Shown: positions 11,755 through 22,915 of the stretch, in pieces | How the letters are laid out: every line of letters begins with the position of its first letter | How positions within the stretch are numbered: position 1 is the stretch's first letter | Assembly: GCA_960531495.1 (NCBI GenBank) | Contig: OY482852.1 | Coordinates: forward strand, 2,228,172-2,292,171 | Source of the DNA: Zeus faber | Lineage: Eukaryota > Chordata > Actinopteri > Zeiformes > Zeidae | Direction of reading: 5' to 3' | Length of the DNA stretch: 64,000 nt | Translations under genes and position numbers: made by a program | The notes under the pieces: generated by a model | What the model was told of the DNA's origin: nothing | The model's database searches: none | The model's input: only the letters and a program-made list of their open reading frames with translations

Positions 11755-11992
11755 TTACATATGCTTTGCTTGTTTGATTTTTTCTTTTAATGCAATTTTT
11801 ATATATTTTCTTTTATTACCCTGTTTTAAATTCTTTAAATTTTATTCTGATTATTCTATTTTGTATTTAATGCATTTATCTTGTTTGTTCTGCTTTTCTT
11901 GTTACTATCTGACGTCCTTCTATTTATGTGAAGCCCTTTGAGCTGCATGTCGTGTATGGAAGGTGCTGTACAAAAATGGTCATTATTAGTTT
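11755..11992 (+). mobile_element. LINE/SINE 3' tail of L2 type
   Basis: An AT-rich 3'UTR-like stretch ends in TGTGAAGCCCTTTGAGCTGC, then GTATGGAAGGTGCTGTACAA. This resembles the conserved 3' tail of vertebrate L2-type LINEs and the SINEs that borrow it (AAGCGCTTTGAG..GGTGCTATATAA). Only the 3' end is present. Confidence 0.6.
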
Positions 11993-12820
11993 GAAACGTC
12001 TCAGGTGTCTTGTTCTCCCAGTTACAACAATATGGATGTACTGTATATTTGGAGCAGAAATGAGTGAAAAGCTGTTAAAAGCCATACAATGTTGGTGCTA
12101 TTTGATTTGTTTGAGCAGCGGGGCGCTTTGTGGCGTCGACATCTGAAGTGATATAAGTCCAAGCTTCGTCTTTGGAACACATTGGCATCCAGCGACTTGC
12201 GTCCTGTGGACTGCAGAGCGTTTTCAGACAACCCACGTAGACAGACAACCTTACCTGAGCCGATGCTGCTTTTAAGGGAAACTCGGAAAACAAACTCATG
12301 CTGGGTTTTACAAAACCCGGAAAAACTATAATTGGTTGAAATTGTTAAAACACCGTTCTTGTGGAAGATTTGAACTAAACAACACAAGAGCAACATTCAG
12401 TGAAGTCCACGGTGATTGGAAAAAACACATGAAAAACAAGATACTTCATTTAAAGTAAATATGACTTTATTAATACATAATTTATTTCCAAAACATTAAA
12501 TATCGGTAAAATTAAAACCACTCCATCACCACAGGTTTTCCTCAGTGCGACCCGACTAAGTCGCATCGCTGGTCGGTAAAGTAGGAGTGGACACCATCCA
12601 TGAACATCCATCCTAAGAGTCCAGTCACACCCGTGTTAAAGAAAAGACCAAAAAAATCTCAGAAAACCTTGAAAAAAGTTACGAAACAACGAGTAGAATG
12701 AACGATGCGGCGTACAATGTAAACTCGGAAAAACTGGTGCTGCATTTCACAGAACCCCGAAAACTGTGAAACGTGTCTAACACGACTCAGCTGGACCCAT
12801 GTATTGCTTCCTGCAGCTCT
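11993..12820. other. Unique intergenic sequence
   Basis: No gene or repeat is recognised. Short frames on both strands lack domains. Confidence 0.5.
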
Positions 12821-12892
12821 ATTTATTATTATTCATATTATTCATATTATTATTCCTATTATTCCTATTATTCATATTATTCATATTATTCA

Positions 12893-12928
<36 letters not shown>
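12821..12928. repeat. (ATT)n microsatellite with ATTC variants
   Basis: ATT units are interspersed with CAT and CCT triplets, becoming pure (ATT)n at 12890-12927. Confidence 0.96.
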
Positions 12929-12929
<1 letters not shown>

Positions 12930-13364
12930 GTTATTATAACATCTATTATCGTTTTCTTTTTGTCCGTTTTGAATTGCACTTCATCTGTTTTCAAGCTCTA
13001 TTTGTACGCTTTCATTTCTCTCTGACCTAAGCTTCTCCTTTTATTTCTCCATTATGAGCGATGCAGTTCCACCAACACAAGGTCTGTGCGGGGCGCGTAA
13101 TGGATCAACACATAGAAAGAAAGAACAGGAAAGGAAAACACTTGCTAAACAGACAAAAATAAAATGAAAGGATGAACATATAAATAAATAAAGAAAGAAA
13201 GAGTAAATAGATGGAGTTGAATGGAAAACTGGTTCAGGCCCCTCATGCTTCACTCACTTCCCTCTCCCTCTTTCTACGCTTTCATATCGTGTCTCATCTG
13301 CTTTGAGCTTTCCGTTTCTGTGCTTTTATTCTTCTTTGCTATTATATAATGCAATTCATACTTT

Positions 13365-13408
13365 ATATAAAGCATTTTCAGTTGCCCTTGTCTATAAAAT
13401 GTGTGCTG
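13365..13408 (+). mobile_element. Possible second L2-type 3' tail
   Basis: AAAGCATTTTCAGTTGCCCT followed by GTCTATAAAATGTGTGCTGT is reminiscent of the AAGCACTTTGAGTTGCC tail seen on L2-type elements. The match is short and diverged. Confidence 0.3.
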
Positions 13409-13840
13409 TGGATAAACCTGCCGCGCCTGTATCCTGCAAATGTCGCAGAGAAAGAAGAAATAAATGAAATGGGTCGAACTCCGGTGTGATGATTAGAAAC
13501 AGACTCACGTGTTGTGGTGCTTTGTGCATCGTCTGTGTCGCCGCGTTGCTCCGTCACCTGCGCGGGGGTTCGGCTTCTGATATAAATAGACTTTCTGCAG
13601 CGCTGCACCCCTGTCACAGGCTGTTTACGCCACAAACAGCCTTTCTCAGGTCTGCGCTGTCACATGCAATCGGCGGCCTGTGCGTCCACACGCCGTGGCG
13701 GGTGGGGCGGGCGGGCGGGGCTGTTATCCGGAGGACCCCATGGCCCTCCCCCGTCAGCCCAGGGGTCCGACTCGGGGCTCCGGGAGACGGACGGCGATGG
13801 ATTGATAGATGACACAAACAGAACGTTGTGTTTGGAGGAG

Positions 13841-13889
<49 letters not shown>

Positions 13890-14894
13890 GGGCTTGATCC
13901 AAACCCCACATGACGAAGCGCCCCGGAGGCCCCGGCAGGAAGGGCCCTGTCAACCTCCATTACGGGGCCGCACAACCACTCAGCCGGCGCCCAAACACAG
14001 CGTGAGTCACCGAGCACCGTGACGTTTAGATGATTTACATCAGAGCGGAGTCCAACTCCCAGAGCCAAAGCTGTCAGGATGGGGCAGGGCAGGGCGGGGC
14101 GGGGTGGGCGGGGCAGGTGGGGGTGGGGATACAGAGAGGCTTAATGCGACACGACTTAACGAGGCAAACACTTCTTTAAGGATAATGAAGGTTTTACCAG
14201 TTGCGCATGTAACGTCAGCGGGGAGAAGGTGGAGGAAATCAATATGAAGTGAATTTCTGCGTAAAGTAGAACTGGAAACTAACACAACGAGACTTAATGA
14301 GCTGCAATTCTAAAAGAAAAATCCCAAAGTTGAACCGGACATTGAGGGCTGTGTCGTCTCACAAATCAGACTTTTTTTCAAATGTTTGAATGTTTCGAGC
14401 GGTCGTGTTGCTGGGGGGCTCTGTGGAATGAGTCCCGACTGGAAACAACCCAACTTGGCAACCCGGCGGTCACAGCCACGACCATTAAGGAACTGTACTT
14501 GTTATTCCATAATTGCTTGCAAAGGACTGATACCTGAAAGGATGGCATTGTCCTCCAGCTTCTATTTCCTCCCTGGGCTGATAGCGAACACAAACTCTGC
14601 CAGGCTGATAAACTGAACTTTGCCCGCAGCCGGTGGAAGGACGAGATACGACTTCTTGTCCGGACGCCATGTTCCGCTGGAGGTTTCCGACCGTGGACAC
14701 TGTGTCAACCGGCCGCTGCAGGAATACACTTTCAAAAATAATAGAAATCCTGATCTGTCAGTGCCATCTCGCCACGCCAATGAGTTTTTCTTTGGTACGA
14801 TGTCCCTGTGACATCCCGGAAAGGGGTGGGGCTAATGGTTTAAGCACCACCCCCTTCCAATCCTTGGAGGGGCTTCCCCCCTAGAAGTCCTCTT
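13409..14894. other. Unique intergenic sequence with GC-rich islands
   Basis: Contains the (GT)n tract listed separately and a G-rich run at about 14077-14130 (GGGGCGGGGTGGGCGGGG-like), which could form G-quadruplexes. The interval 14470-14720 is unique and mildly enhancer-like. No gene is recognised. Confidence 0.45.
13843..13887. repeat. (GT)n microsatellite
   Basis: About 22 GT dinucleotides, followed by GGGGGG. Confidence 0.97.
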
Positions 14895-14907
14895 GGAAAA
14901 GGAGCTG
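14895..14907 (+). repeat. 13-bp target-site duplication, left copy
   Basis: GGAAAAGGAGCTG is identical to 22916-22928, directly after the A-rich tail of the L1-type element. It contains the AAAA start expected of an L1 endonuclease nick. It fixes the element's 5' boundary at 14908. Confidence 0.8.
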
Positions 14908-14925
14908 TAAAGAATTGGAGACTGA

Positions 14926-15045
14926 GGAGCATGCTGTGAGGGAAGGAGGAGCATGCTGTGAGCGAAGGAGGAGCATGCTGTGAGGGAAGGTGGAGCATGC
15001 TGTAGGGAAGGTGGAGCATGCTGTGAGGATTTCGCGGAGTATGCT
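14926..15045 (+). repeat. 22-bp tandem repeats in the LINE 5'UTR
   Basis: About five and a half units of GGAGCATGCTGTGAGGGAAG plus two bases, the later units diverging. Monomer-type tandem repeats in the 5'UTR are known from some L1 families (for example mouse), where they add promoter strength. Here the array sits immediately inside the 5' boundary. Minus-strand frames through it are artefacts. Confidence 0.85.
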
Positions 15046-15049
15046 GTGA

Positions 15050-15106
15050 TCTCGCGAGAAGACGGAAGTGGAAGTGAGTAGTGAGTGGAGACCCAACATG
15101 GTGGCC
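15050..15106 (+). promoter_or_regulatory. LINE promoter motif cluster
   Basis: Within 57 bp lie TCTCGCGAGA (15050-15059), the palindromic CpG-promoter element recognised by BANP; two GGAAGT ETS-type cores (15063-15075); and CAACATGGTGGCC (15094-15106), one base away from the YY1 motif AAnATGGCGGC found at the start of mammalian L1. The set is what an internal RNA polymerase II promoter of a LINE would need. It would drive ORF1 about 160 bp downstream if the Tc1 were absent. Binding is inferred from motif only. Confidence 0.5.
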
Positions 15107-15554
15107 ACACTAACTAACGCACCGGTAGCTCCACCTCAGACAAAATAACAAAGCGAGTTGCAAAAAATATATTTATATACAGTATATACAGTGGGGCAAA
15201 AAAGTATTTAGTCAGCCACCAATTGTGCAAGTTCTCCCACTTAAAAAGATGAGAGAGGCCTGTAATTTTCATCATAGGTTCACTTCGACTATGAGAGACA
15301 GAATGGGGGGGAAGAATCCAGGAAATCACATTGTAGGATTTTTAATGAATTAATTGGTAAATTCCTCGGTAAAATAAGTATTTGGTCACCTACAAACAAG
15401 CAAGATTTCTGGCTTTCACAGACCTGTAACTTTTTCTTTAAGAGGCTCCTCTGTCCTCCACTCGTTACCTGTATTAATGGCACCTGTTTGAACTCCTTAT
15501 CAGTATAAAAGACACCTGTCCACAACCTCAAACAGTCACACTCCAAACTCCACT

Positions 15555-16753
15555 ATGGCCAAGACCAAAGAGCTGTCAAAGGACACCAGAAACAAAATTG
15601 TAGACCTGCACCAGGCTGGGAAGACTGAATCTGCAATAGGTAAGCAGCTTGTTGTGAAGAAATCAACTGCGGGAGCAATTATTAGAAAATGGAAGACATA
15701 CAAGACCACTGATAATCTCCCTCGATCTGGTGCTCCACGCAGGAACTCACCCCGTGGGGTCAAAATGATCACAAGAACGGTGAGAAAACATCCCAGAACC
15801 ACACGGGGCGACCTAGTGAATGACCTGCAGAGAGCTGGGAGCAAAGTAACAAATGCTACCATCAGTAACATTACATTTACATTTAGTAGACGCTTTTATC
15901 CAAAGCGACTTACAATTGTTCAAACACCGACGGATGCAGCCATCAGGAGCAATTAGGGGTTAAGTGTCTTGCTCAAGGACACTACAGCATGCTAGCAGAA
16001 GGAGCCTGGGATCGAACCAGCAACCTTTGGATCACTAGACCACCAGCTCTACCTCCTGAGCTACCATCCCCCCAGTAACACACTAGGGAATCAAATCCTG
16101 CAGTGCCAGACGTATCCCCCTGCTTAAGCCAGGCCCGTCTGAAGTTTGCTAGAGAGCATTTGGATGATCCAGAAGAGGATTGGGAGAATGTCATATGGTC
16201 AGATGAAACCAAAATATAACTTTTTGGTAAAAACTCAACTTGTTGTGTTTGGAGGAGAAAGAAAGCTGAGTTGCATCCAAAGAACACCATACCTACTGTG
16301 AAGCATGGGCGTGGAAACATCATGCTTTGGGGCTGTTTTTCTGCAAAGGGACCAGGACGACTGATCCGTGTAAAGGAAAGAATGAATGGGGCCATGTATC
16401 GTGAGATTTTGAGTGAAAACCTCCTTCCATCAGCAAGGGCATTGAAGATGAAACGTGGCTGGGTCTTTCAGCATGACAATGATCCCAAACACACCGCCCG
16501 GGCAACGAAGGAGTGGCTTCGTAAGAAGCATTTCAAGGTCCTGGAGTGGCCTAGCCAGTCTCCAGATCTCAACCCCATAGAAAATCTTTGGAGGGAGTTG
16601 AAAGTCCCTGTTGCCTAGCGACAGCCCCAAAACATCATTGTTCTAGAGGAGATCTGCATGGAGGAATGGGCCAAAATACCAGCAACAGTGTATGAAAACC
16701 TTGTGAAGACTTACAGAAAACGTTTGACCTCTGTCATTGCAAACAAAGGGTAA
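15555..16753 (+). pseudogene. Tc1 transposase, disrupted
   Basis: The enzyme normally binds the terminal repeats through paired helix-turn-helix domains and cuts and pastes the element with a DD34E catalytic triad. The start [20 protein letters not shown] and the HTH region run intact to about 15868. A 202-bp SINE then interrupts the gene. Beyond it, the catalytic part shows SDETK (first Asp), a TAA stop at 16216-16218, then HDNDPKHTA (second Asp) and PIENLW (Glu). A TAG at 16617-16619 is a second premature stop; the coding frame would otherwise end about 16751. A short deletion near 16115-16140 is also likely. The element cannot supply its own transposase. Identification is certain; exact lesion count is approximate. 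Confidence 0.93.
15863..16080 (-). mobile_element. tRNA-derived SINE, copy B, with 8-bp duplications
   Basis: The SINE body is 15871-16072 and is flanked by CAGTAACA at 15863-15870 and 16073-16080. Read on the minus strand it has an A-box-like GTAGCTCAGGAGGTAGAG, an exact B box GGTTCGATCCC, a short body, and the tail GTCGCTTTGGATAAAAGCG. It is the same family as 1202-1403. It inserted into the Tc1 transposase gene after the Tc1 had landed in the LINE, so it is the youngest of the three. Confidence 0.92.
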
Positions 16754-17062
16754 ATAACAAAGTATTGAGATGAACTTTTGTTATTGACCAAATACTTATT
16801 TTCCACCATAATTTGCAAATAAATTCTTTAAAAATCAGACAATGTGATTTTCTGGATTTTTTTTTCTCATTTTGTCTCTCATAGTTGAGGTGAACCTATG
16901 ATGAAAATAACAGGCCTCTCTCATCTTTTTAAGTGGGAGAACATGCACAATTGGTTGCTGACTGAATACTTTTTTGCCCCACTGTATATAAAAAAGGGAG
17001 CACTGCGCGAAACCAAAGTGGAGGACCTTGAGTATAATATTGGCTTTTTTTATAACGCATAC

Positions 17063-17685
17063 ATGATGGAAGACGACCAGGACCGCAATAATCCGGCCAA
17101 AAGGAAGAAGACCGACTCAGCAACGGACACAGACGATCTCATACCGGGTGCAGTAGAGGTTAGCGTCTTGGATGAGATTAACAAGAAGCTGGACATGCTC
17201 GGTCCGCTTCTCCGGGACATTACCGAGATCAAAGCCAGCCTTGATTTCCTGCACCACACGGTCGGCGACATGCAAAAAACGCGGATCAAAAAACCTACGC
17301 AAAGCGTCTCACAGCGGAGATGGAAGTTGTAAAAAAAGAAAGTAAAATAATGAAACGGACTTTCCTGGATATACAATCCAGAAGTATGCGGGACAACCTG
17401 ATCTTTTCTGGGATCCCAGAGAACAACAACGAGTCCGCAGAAAATATGGTGAAAGACTTTCTCCGCACTGCCCTGAAACTCCGGACAGACACTGTGAAGC
17501 AGATCACCTTTCACCGAGTGGGGAACCATCCCCACTCCATCATTGCTAAGTTTGAACACTTTAAGCACAAGGAGCTGGTTAAAAGCAAAGGACGGGAGCT
17601 GAAAGGAACCACGCTGGGTATGAACGATCAATTGCCCCGGGAGATCAACGACCGACGGAAGGTGCTGTATCCTGTCCTGAAGTAG
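17063..17685 (+). pseudogene. LINE ORF1 (L1-type RNA-binding protein), frameshifted
   Basis: ORF1 proteins of L1 elements form trimers through a coiled coil, bind the element's RNA and act as nucleic-acid chaperones. The start MMEDDQDRNNPAKRKK follows Met-Met at 17063. A heptad-rich stretch (VLDEINKKLDMLGPLLRDIT) is the likely coiled coil. The frame breaks in an A-run near 17274-17280 and resumes in another frame as KRTFLDIQSRSMRDNLIFSG, the conserved entry to the L1 RRM-like (Transposase_22) domain, then GIPENN and a C-terminal domain ending at 17685. The product is short for the family, which fits a truncated or eroded copy. Confidence 0.85.
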
Positions 17686-18170
17686 AACCGAAGGGTTCTA
17701 CTGAGCTGGCAGAAGGGTTCAGCGTATCGATGGTTCGTATCGAGGTTGTTGATAAACTATATATAGACGGTCTGTTATACCGAGACTCCTCCACCACACC
17801 CTGGTTATTCTGATCATAATGTATGTATTCTTGTAATTCTGGTTATTATATACTGCAAGATGTAGGAATAGGCATGCAATCTATGTCAGGATTTAAAATA
17901 TCACTCACTCTCATCGCACCTTCCTAATTCCCCCTCCCCACCTCTCTCATCATCTCACCTTCGTAATCCCTCTCTCCTCACTCCTATCACTCTCACTCTA
18001 TACTGTCATTTCTTTGTGTAGTTATGTATCCCTACAAACTTCCTACAATACTATGACAGTGAAAGGGAATGTAAAGGAGGAAACCCCAGACTTATCTATG
18101 GGAAAGCATGGGAACAGTAGTATAGCTATTGCCTTGGATGCACTGTGCCATCACCCCCTAACTAGCCTCA
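17686..18170 (+). other. LINE inter-ORF region
   Basis: About 485 bp between the ORF1 and ORF2 remnants, longer than the usual short L1 spacer, with CT-rich stretches at 17905-18000. No coding sequence is recognised. Confidence 0.5.
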
Positions 18171-21100
18171 ATGACACCCATTAAGTTTGTTAGTTGGAAT
18201 GTGAAAGGCTTGGGCTTCACCTGCTAAACGTAGCCAAATCCTAACTCACCTCACCAAGATGAAGCCCAGCTTCTGTCTCTTGCAAGAAACCCACCTCACT
18301 GCATCTGAGCACCTCAAACTCAAAGCTAAATGGGTTAATCAGATGTTTTCCGCATCATACAGCTCATAAAAGAGGTATCTTTACTGTTCAATAAAAGTAT
18401 CCCATATCAAAATAAAACCATAATATCAGACCCAGAAGGGCATTACATAATGATTAATGGGATTTTAAGTTACATCAAATTAACCATTGATAAAATATAT
18501 GCCCCAATGAGGATGACAGAAACAAAATATTTTCAAAACTCTTAGAATTCTTTGAATCAATTATTATATTTGGAGGAGACTTCCACACAGTACTGGATCC
18601 AAATTTAGACCGTTCTCAAGCCAGAAATATTCCCAAATCCTGGCGTTTGTCAGACATTATTAAACAATATATGAGTGATCTTGCTCTTGGGGATTGTTGG
18701 CGATCAAATAACCCACATTCTAGAGAATACACATATTATTCACCACCCAACCAAAGTTTCTCTAGAATCAATCTTTTCTTGACAAATAACTCCGAACTGT
18801 CCAAAATCACAAATCCAGAAATCCACCCTACTGTAATTTCCGATCAGGGGCCGATAAGTTTCAACCTGATAAATGAAGAACCGGAACCCTCCCGGCAGGT
18901 GGCGGTGTAACACCTCACTTCTGACAGATAAAGAATTTAACCATTTATTTTCCAGAGAATGGACTTCCTTCATTGAACTGAATGACTCCCCAGAAATATC
19001 ACCATGCTTACTTTGGGAAACAGCTAAGGCAGTTCTAAGAGGTAGTATTATTTCATTCTCCACTCACAAGAAAAAGAAAGGACAAGAATGTCCAAATACA
19101 CTCGAACAGCGACTAAAGAAGTTGCACTCCCAACAAGCCCACTCATCTTCTGAGCAAATCCGAAATGAGATGAGGACAATTACATCTAAACTTGATACTA
19201 TCATCCATCAAAAGACACAATTCCTCATACAATGAACAAGAGCAAATTATTTTGAATTCAATGACATATCAGATACATTTTTTGCCAATCAATTGAAACG
19301 TGATAGAGAAAAATCACTTATTACAGCCATCAAAGATTCACAGGGTAGAATAACAGCAAGACATCATTAACATATTTTGAGACTTTCATAATAACCTATA
19401 TCACTCGGATAATGAATTGAATATATAAAACATTCACTCATTCCTTGATGATATCGACCTTCCTAAACTTTCAACGGAGCAGGCTACCACCTTAGATCAA
19501 CCACTTCCTCTTGAAGAACTCAGGAAAGCTCTCTTCTCTCTGCCCAACAATAAATCACCTGGATCAGACGGCTACACAGTGGAGATCTACAAACGCTTCT
19601 GGCCACTTATCTCCCCATTATTCATCACAATGCTTACAGAGGTCAAGTCAAGTTCCACCATGCCTCCGCACAGCTCTCATTTCGGTTTTGCTCAAACCCA
19701 ATAAGGACCCAACCCTCACCTCCAGTTATAGACCCATAAACCTTATTGATTGCAACTTTAAGATTATGAGTAAAACACTAACCAACAGAATTGAAAAAGT
19801 AATTCCATTGATAATTCACCCAGACAAACAGGCAGCGGTTATTCATTATGATCAGCATATCTCAAAGGAACAACTTAAATACTATTATTGCCTCTTTGGA
19901 TGCCGAAAAAGCATTTGATCGAGTTAATTGGACATATCTCTATTCAATCCTCAACAAATTTGGCTTTGGAGAGTCTGTCATTCAATGGATCAGAATCCTC
20001 TACAACCCTCCATCTGCTTCTGTCATCACCAATGGTTACACCTCACAGCGTGTCACTCTACAACGCAGCACAAGACAAGGATGTCCGCTCTCCCCTTTAC
20101 TATTCGCCATCTTTATTGAACCCCTCGCGGTGGCTATCCATCAAAACAGTAATATTGTAGAAATACAAACAGGAAACTCTGTTCACAATATCAGTTTGTA
20201 TGCAGACGATATCCTGTTGTACATACGGAACCCAATACCATCCCTACCGGAGGTGTTCAATCTTACATCTAAATTCTCAGATATCTCAGACTATTTTATA
20301 AATTGGACTAAAACCACAGTCCTACCACTCAGTGGGGGGGACTGTAATTCTGCAACCCAGAAACTTCACTTAACCATCACAACGGGCAATAGTAGATACC
20401 TTTGTATTGATGTCTCCTCCAATCTATCAGATTTGTTTACCCTTAACTTCACTCCATTGCTCAAATCCATTGAAGAAGACCTCATTCCATGGAACAACCT
20501 ACCCATCTCACTAATTGGTAGGATAGCAGCAGTGAAAATGAATATACTTCCAAAAATAAACTATATATTTTCAATGTCCCCAGTGCAACCCACAGTATAT
20601 TGGTTTAACGCTCTAGACTCAATAGTCAACAAATTTTATAGGAAATACAATAAACCAAGAATTAAACTAGAAAACTAGAGAAAAACAAAGAGTGTGGAGG
20701 CCTAACAGCCCCAAACTTTAGATACTACTATCTGGCAAACCCTCTCCAATTTATAATGAAATGGTTACAACCAGAACAACAATTGGCCCATGGATGGCGA
20801 GACATTGAACAATCTGAATGTCAGGAGTTATCATTATCCGATCTCCCATTCCTTACTGAATCAATAAGGAAACATAATTGCTTTAAAAACCCATTTATCG
20901 CAACAACTCTGTCAGCCTGGTGGAAATTCCTCAAACTCAGTCGTCACACTCTATCTCCAAACAAATTCACGCCAATCTGGCACAACCCAGATTTCTTGGT
21001 TAAAAGGTCTTGGAAATGACAAGGTATTACTCATCTGGAACACATTTTTGAAAACAATTTGCTAATATCCTTTCCAACCTTAACCCAAAAGTATAATATC

Positions 21101-21564
21101 AGTGGCCACCTTTTCTATGACCCGCAACTCCAAAATGCAACTCATCCAATATAAGATTTTGCAGAGCCCATATAACGGAACACAGAATGTTCAAAAATCG
21201 TTTTGTGGACGAAGACATTTGCTCTCACTGTTCCCTTGATACCAGAGATGACTACTTTCATGCCTTCTAGCTTTGTCCACCTATCCTACCATTCTGGACC
21301 AACATCACTAAGAAGCTATCAACACTTCTGGGTCGCAGCATTCCAGTCTCCGTGTCTATATGTCTTGTCGGTGACCTCTCCTCAGTCGACCCACCACTGA
21401 AACACCACCAACCCATTTTGATCGCCTTAACAATTGCCAAGAAAACCATATTACTCAATTGGAAAAAGAGAGATAATCTCTCCACGTCCCAATGGTTGCA
21501 GTTATTAAAAGATTACATCTCAATGGAAAAACTTTTGGCAATACCCAAAAACTATGTTGATTAA
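18171..21564 (+). pseudogene. LINE ORF2 (endonuclease-reverse transcriptase), multiply broken
   Basis: ORF2 nicks target DNA and copies the element RNA at the nick. The apparent start at 18171 gives MTPIKFVSWNVKGLG, the opening of an APE-type endonuclease. LLQETHL and GGDFHTVLDPN (about 18575) are further endonuclease motifs. Reverse transcriptase motifs follow: NNKSPGSDGY (about 19546), SLDAEKAFDRVNW (about 19890-19930), RQGCPLSPLLF (about 20073), and the catalytic YADD at 20199-20210. The C-terminal part carries ICSHCSLDTRDDYFH (about 21200-21260), a Cys/His motif of the L1 type. The end is KNYVD then stop at 21564. Numerous frameshifts and stops split it into pieces, the longest 19848-20678 and 18647-18910. 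Confidence 0.92.
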
Positions 21565-22395
21565 TTTAATGAAATATGGGCTACTTTTATCACTGACATA
21601 ACTCCATCATATAATACTTGAGTCTTTCTAAGTCGGGGCAATGTCGTTGTGCTTAGGCAAATGTGGGGGTCCTCCTGGTCTGCCGGGGCTCCGCCGTTGG
21701 GTGGATGCCTGGGCGGCTCTGGGGACATCCGTGGTGCGTGGGCCTTTGTTCTTGGGGGATCCTGGGTCCTACGGGGGAGTTGGGTAGTCTAAGTGGTGGC
21801 GCCCGCTCCTTTACCTGAGTTGAGCTGGCCTGTCTCCGGGGGTGGAGGGGGGGGGGGGGGGACGTGCTCCCGGGGAGTACCTGCAGCCGGCATCCGTGTG
21901 CTGGTTCCGGGCATGGTTGTGGGTTCTGGGGCGAGGGTTGGGGGCGAGGGGTGTGGGTCGTTGGTTTGGGTCTCGGCCCCGTGGTTGGCGGGTCGGTGTG
22001 CCGCTGGGGTCGCCCTCCCGGGGGGGTGGGGGCTGATTAAGCGTTCTGTCTGGTCCTGTCAACCTGAGTCCTGATCCTGGCTGGCTGTGCTAGGCGCGTG
22101 CTAGGCGCGGGCCATGTGGCCTCCTTCGCGGGCGGCGGTCTACTCTCGTCACACCAGGGTACCTGCCCTCTGGGGGTTGCTCAACGGCCCTCTGGCTTCT
22201 CTTGGGGCCCGGGGGTCTTCTGTGGCTGCAGGGCAGGGAGCTCAGGGCTTTCTTGCAGCCGTAGGGTGTCCACGGGGCTGTGGAGTTCCGAGGGGCTTCA
22301 GGGCCCCTTCCGCTGCCTAGAGGCGCTGCGACATAATATCGACCTTCTACACCAGAACCAATGGGGATAAGTCCTGTACACTCACTGGTGGACAT

Positions 22396-22433
<38 letters not shown>

Positions 22434-22915
22434 AGCACACCTGCTCACCTGCTTCAAGTGCAGCCCGGCAGCCTCCTGGTATCATCCCTCTCCTTTCTTC
22501 CCTCATTTGCTGCCATAACTAAGACAGGATGAGGCCACGTGACCAGTTGTAGTTCAAATTCACTGTTTTCAACACATGTTGTCATCAAGTGTTGATGTTT
22601 TTGTGTAAATGTTGTTTGTTTCTATGTTTATTTGTCTCACCGTGGTGATTCTCAGTTGTTTATAAACCCAAACATGATAAATAGTTCTCCAAAGAGGGGG
22701 GTTGCTGGTGGTTCTGTGCTCTTGTCACTCCACAGCTCGTCACAGGACAGTTATTGCAGCAGTTGTTGATGATTTAAGAATGAATAAACAGTTTCATTGC
22801 AGGTGGAGAAGTTCAACCTTCACTTGCAACTAACTCTGTCCTGGATGCAACAAATGGAACAAATACTCTGTGTTGTATGTGCAGCATGATGACAGCACAG
22901 GGAAAAATAAAAAAA
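21565..22915 (+). other. LINE 3'UTR, G-rich then (CA)n
   Basis: A strongly G-rich 500-bp block (including 14 or more consecutive G at about 21847) leads to a stretch homologous to 40130-40915, with (CA)n at 22390-22432 in the same relative place in both copies. The end is GACAGCACAGGG followed by an A-rich tail. G-rich 3'UTRs are a feature of several L1 families. Confidence 0.8.
22390..22432. repeat. (CA)n microsatellite in LINE 3'UTR
   Basis: About 21 CA units after CACTGGTGGACATCT. The counterpart in the other LINE copy is at 40350-40419. Confidence 0.95.

Larger units (their letters stand above)
15189..16984 (+). mobile_element. Tc1/mariner transposon inserted in the LINE
   Basis: Starts CAGTGGGGCAAAAAAGTATT and ends with its inverse. 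The terminal inverted repeats are about 200 bp (15189-15388 and 16785-16984). Each holds two direct repeats, an outer AGTATTTAGTCA-like and an inner AGTATTTGGTCA-like copy, the IR/DR layout of fish Tc1 elements. TA is duplicated at 15187-15188 and 16985-16986. One transposase gene lies inside, broken by a SINE and by stops. Length without the SINE and its duplication is about 1.59 kb, normal for the family. Confidence 0.95.
14908..22915 (+). mobile_element. Full-length decayed L1/Tx1-type LINE with nested Tc1
   Basis: Order: 5'UTR with 22-bp repeats and promoter-like motifs; a Tc1 insertion (15189-16984 plus its duplicated TA); ORF1 remnant 17063-17685; ORF2 remnant from 18171 to 21564 with endonuclease, reverse transcriptase and a C-terminal Cys/His motif; a G-rich 3'UTR with (CA)n; and an A-rich tail at about 22902-22915. 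A perfect 13-bp duplication flanks it. Removing the Tc1 and its duplicated TA leaves about 6.2 kb, the usual size of a complete L1. Frameshifts and stops in both ORFs mean it cannot move itself. The 3'UTR matches a second truncated copy at 39530-40915. L1 clade is clear from ORF1 and ORF2; the Tx1 assignment is tentative. Confidence 0.88.

Noticed and set aside
15871..16072. tRNA gene on the minus strand
   Set aside because: A and B boxes are present but the sequence continues into the shared SINE body and tail and occurs twice; it is a SINE head.
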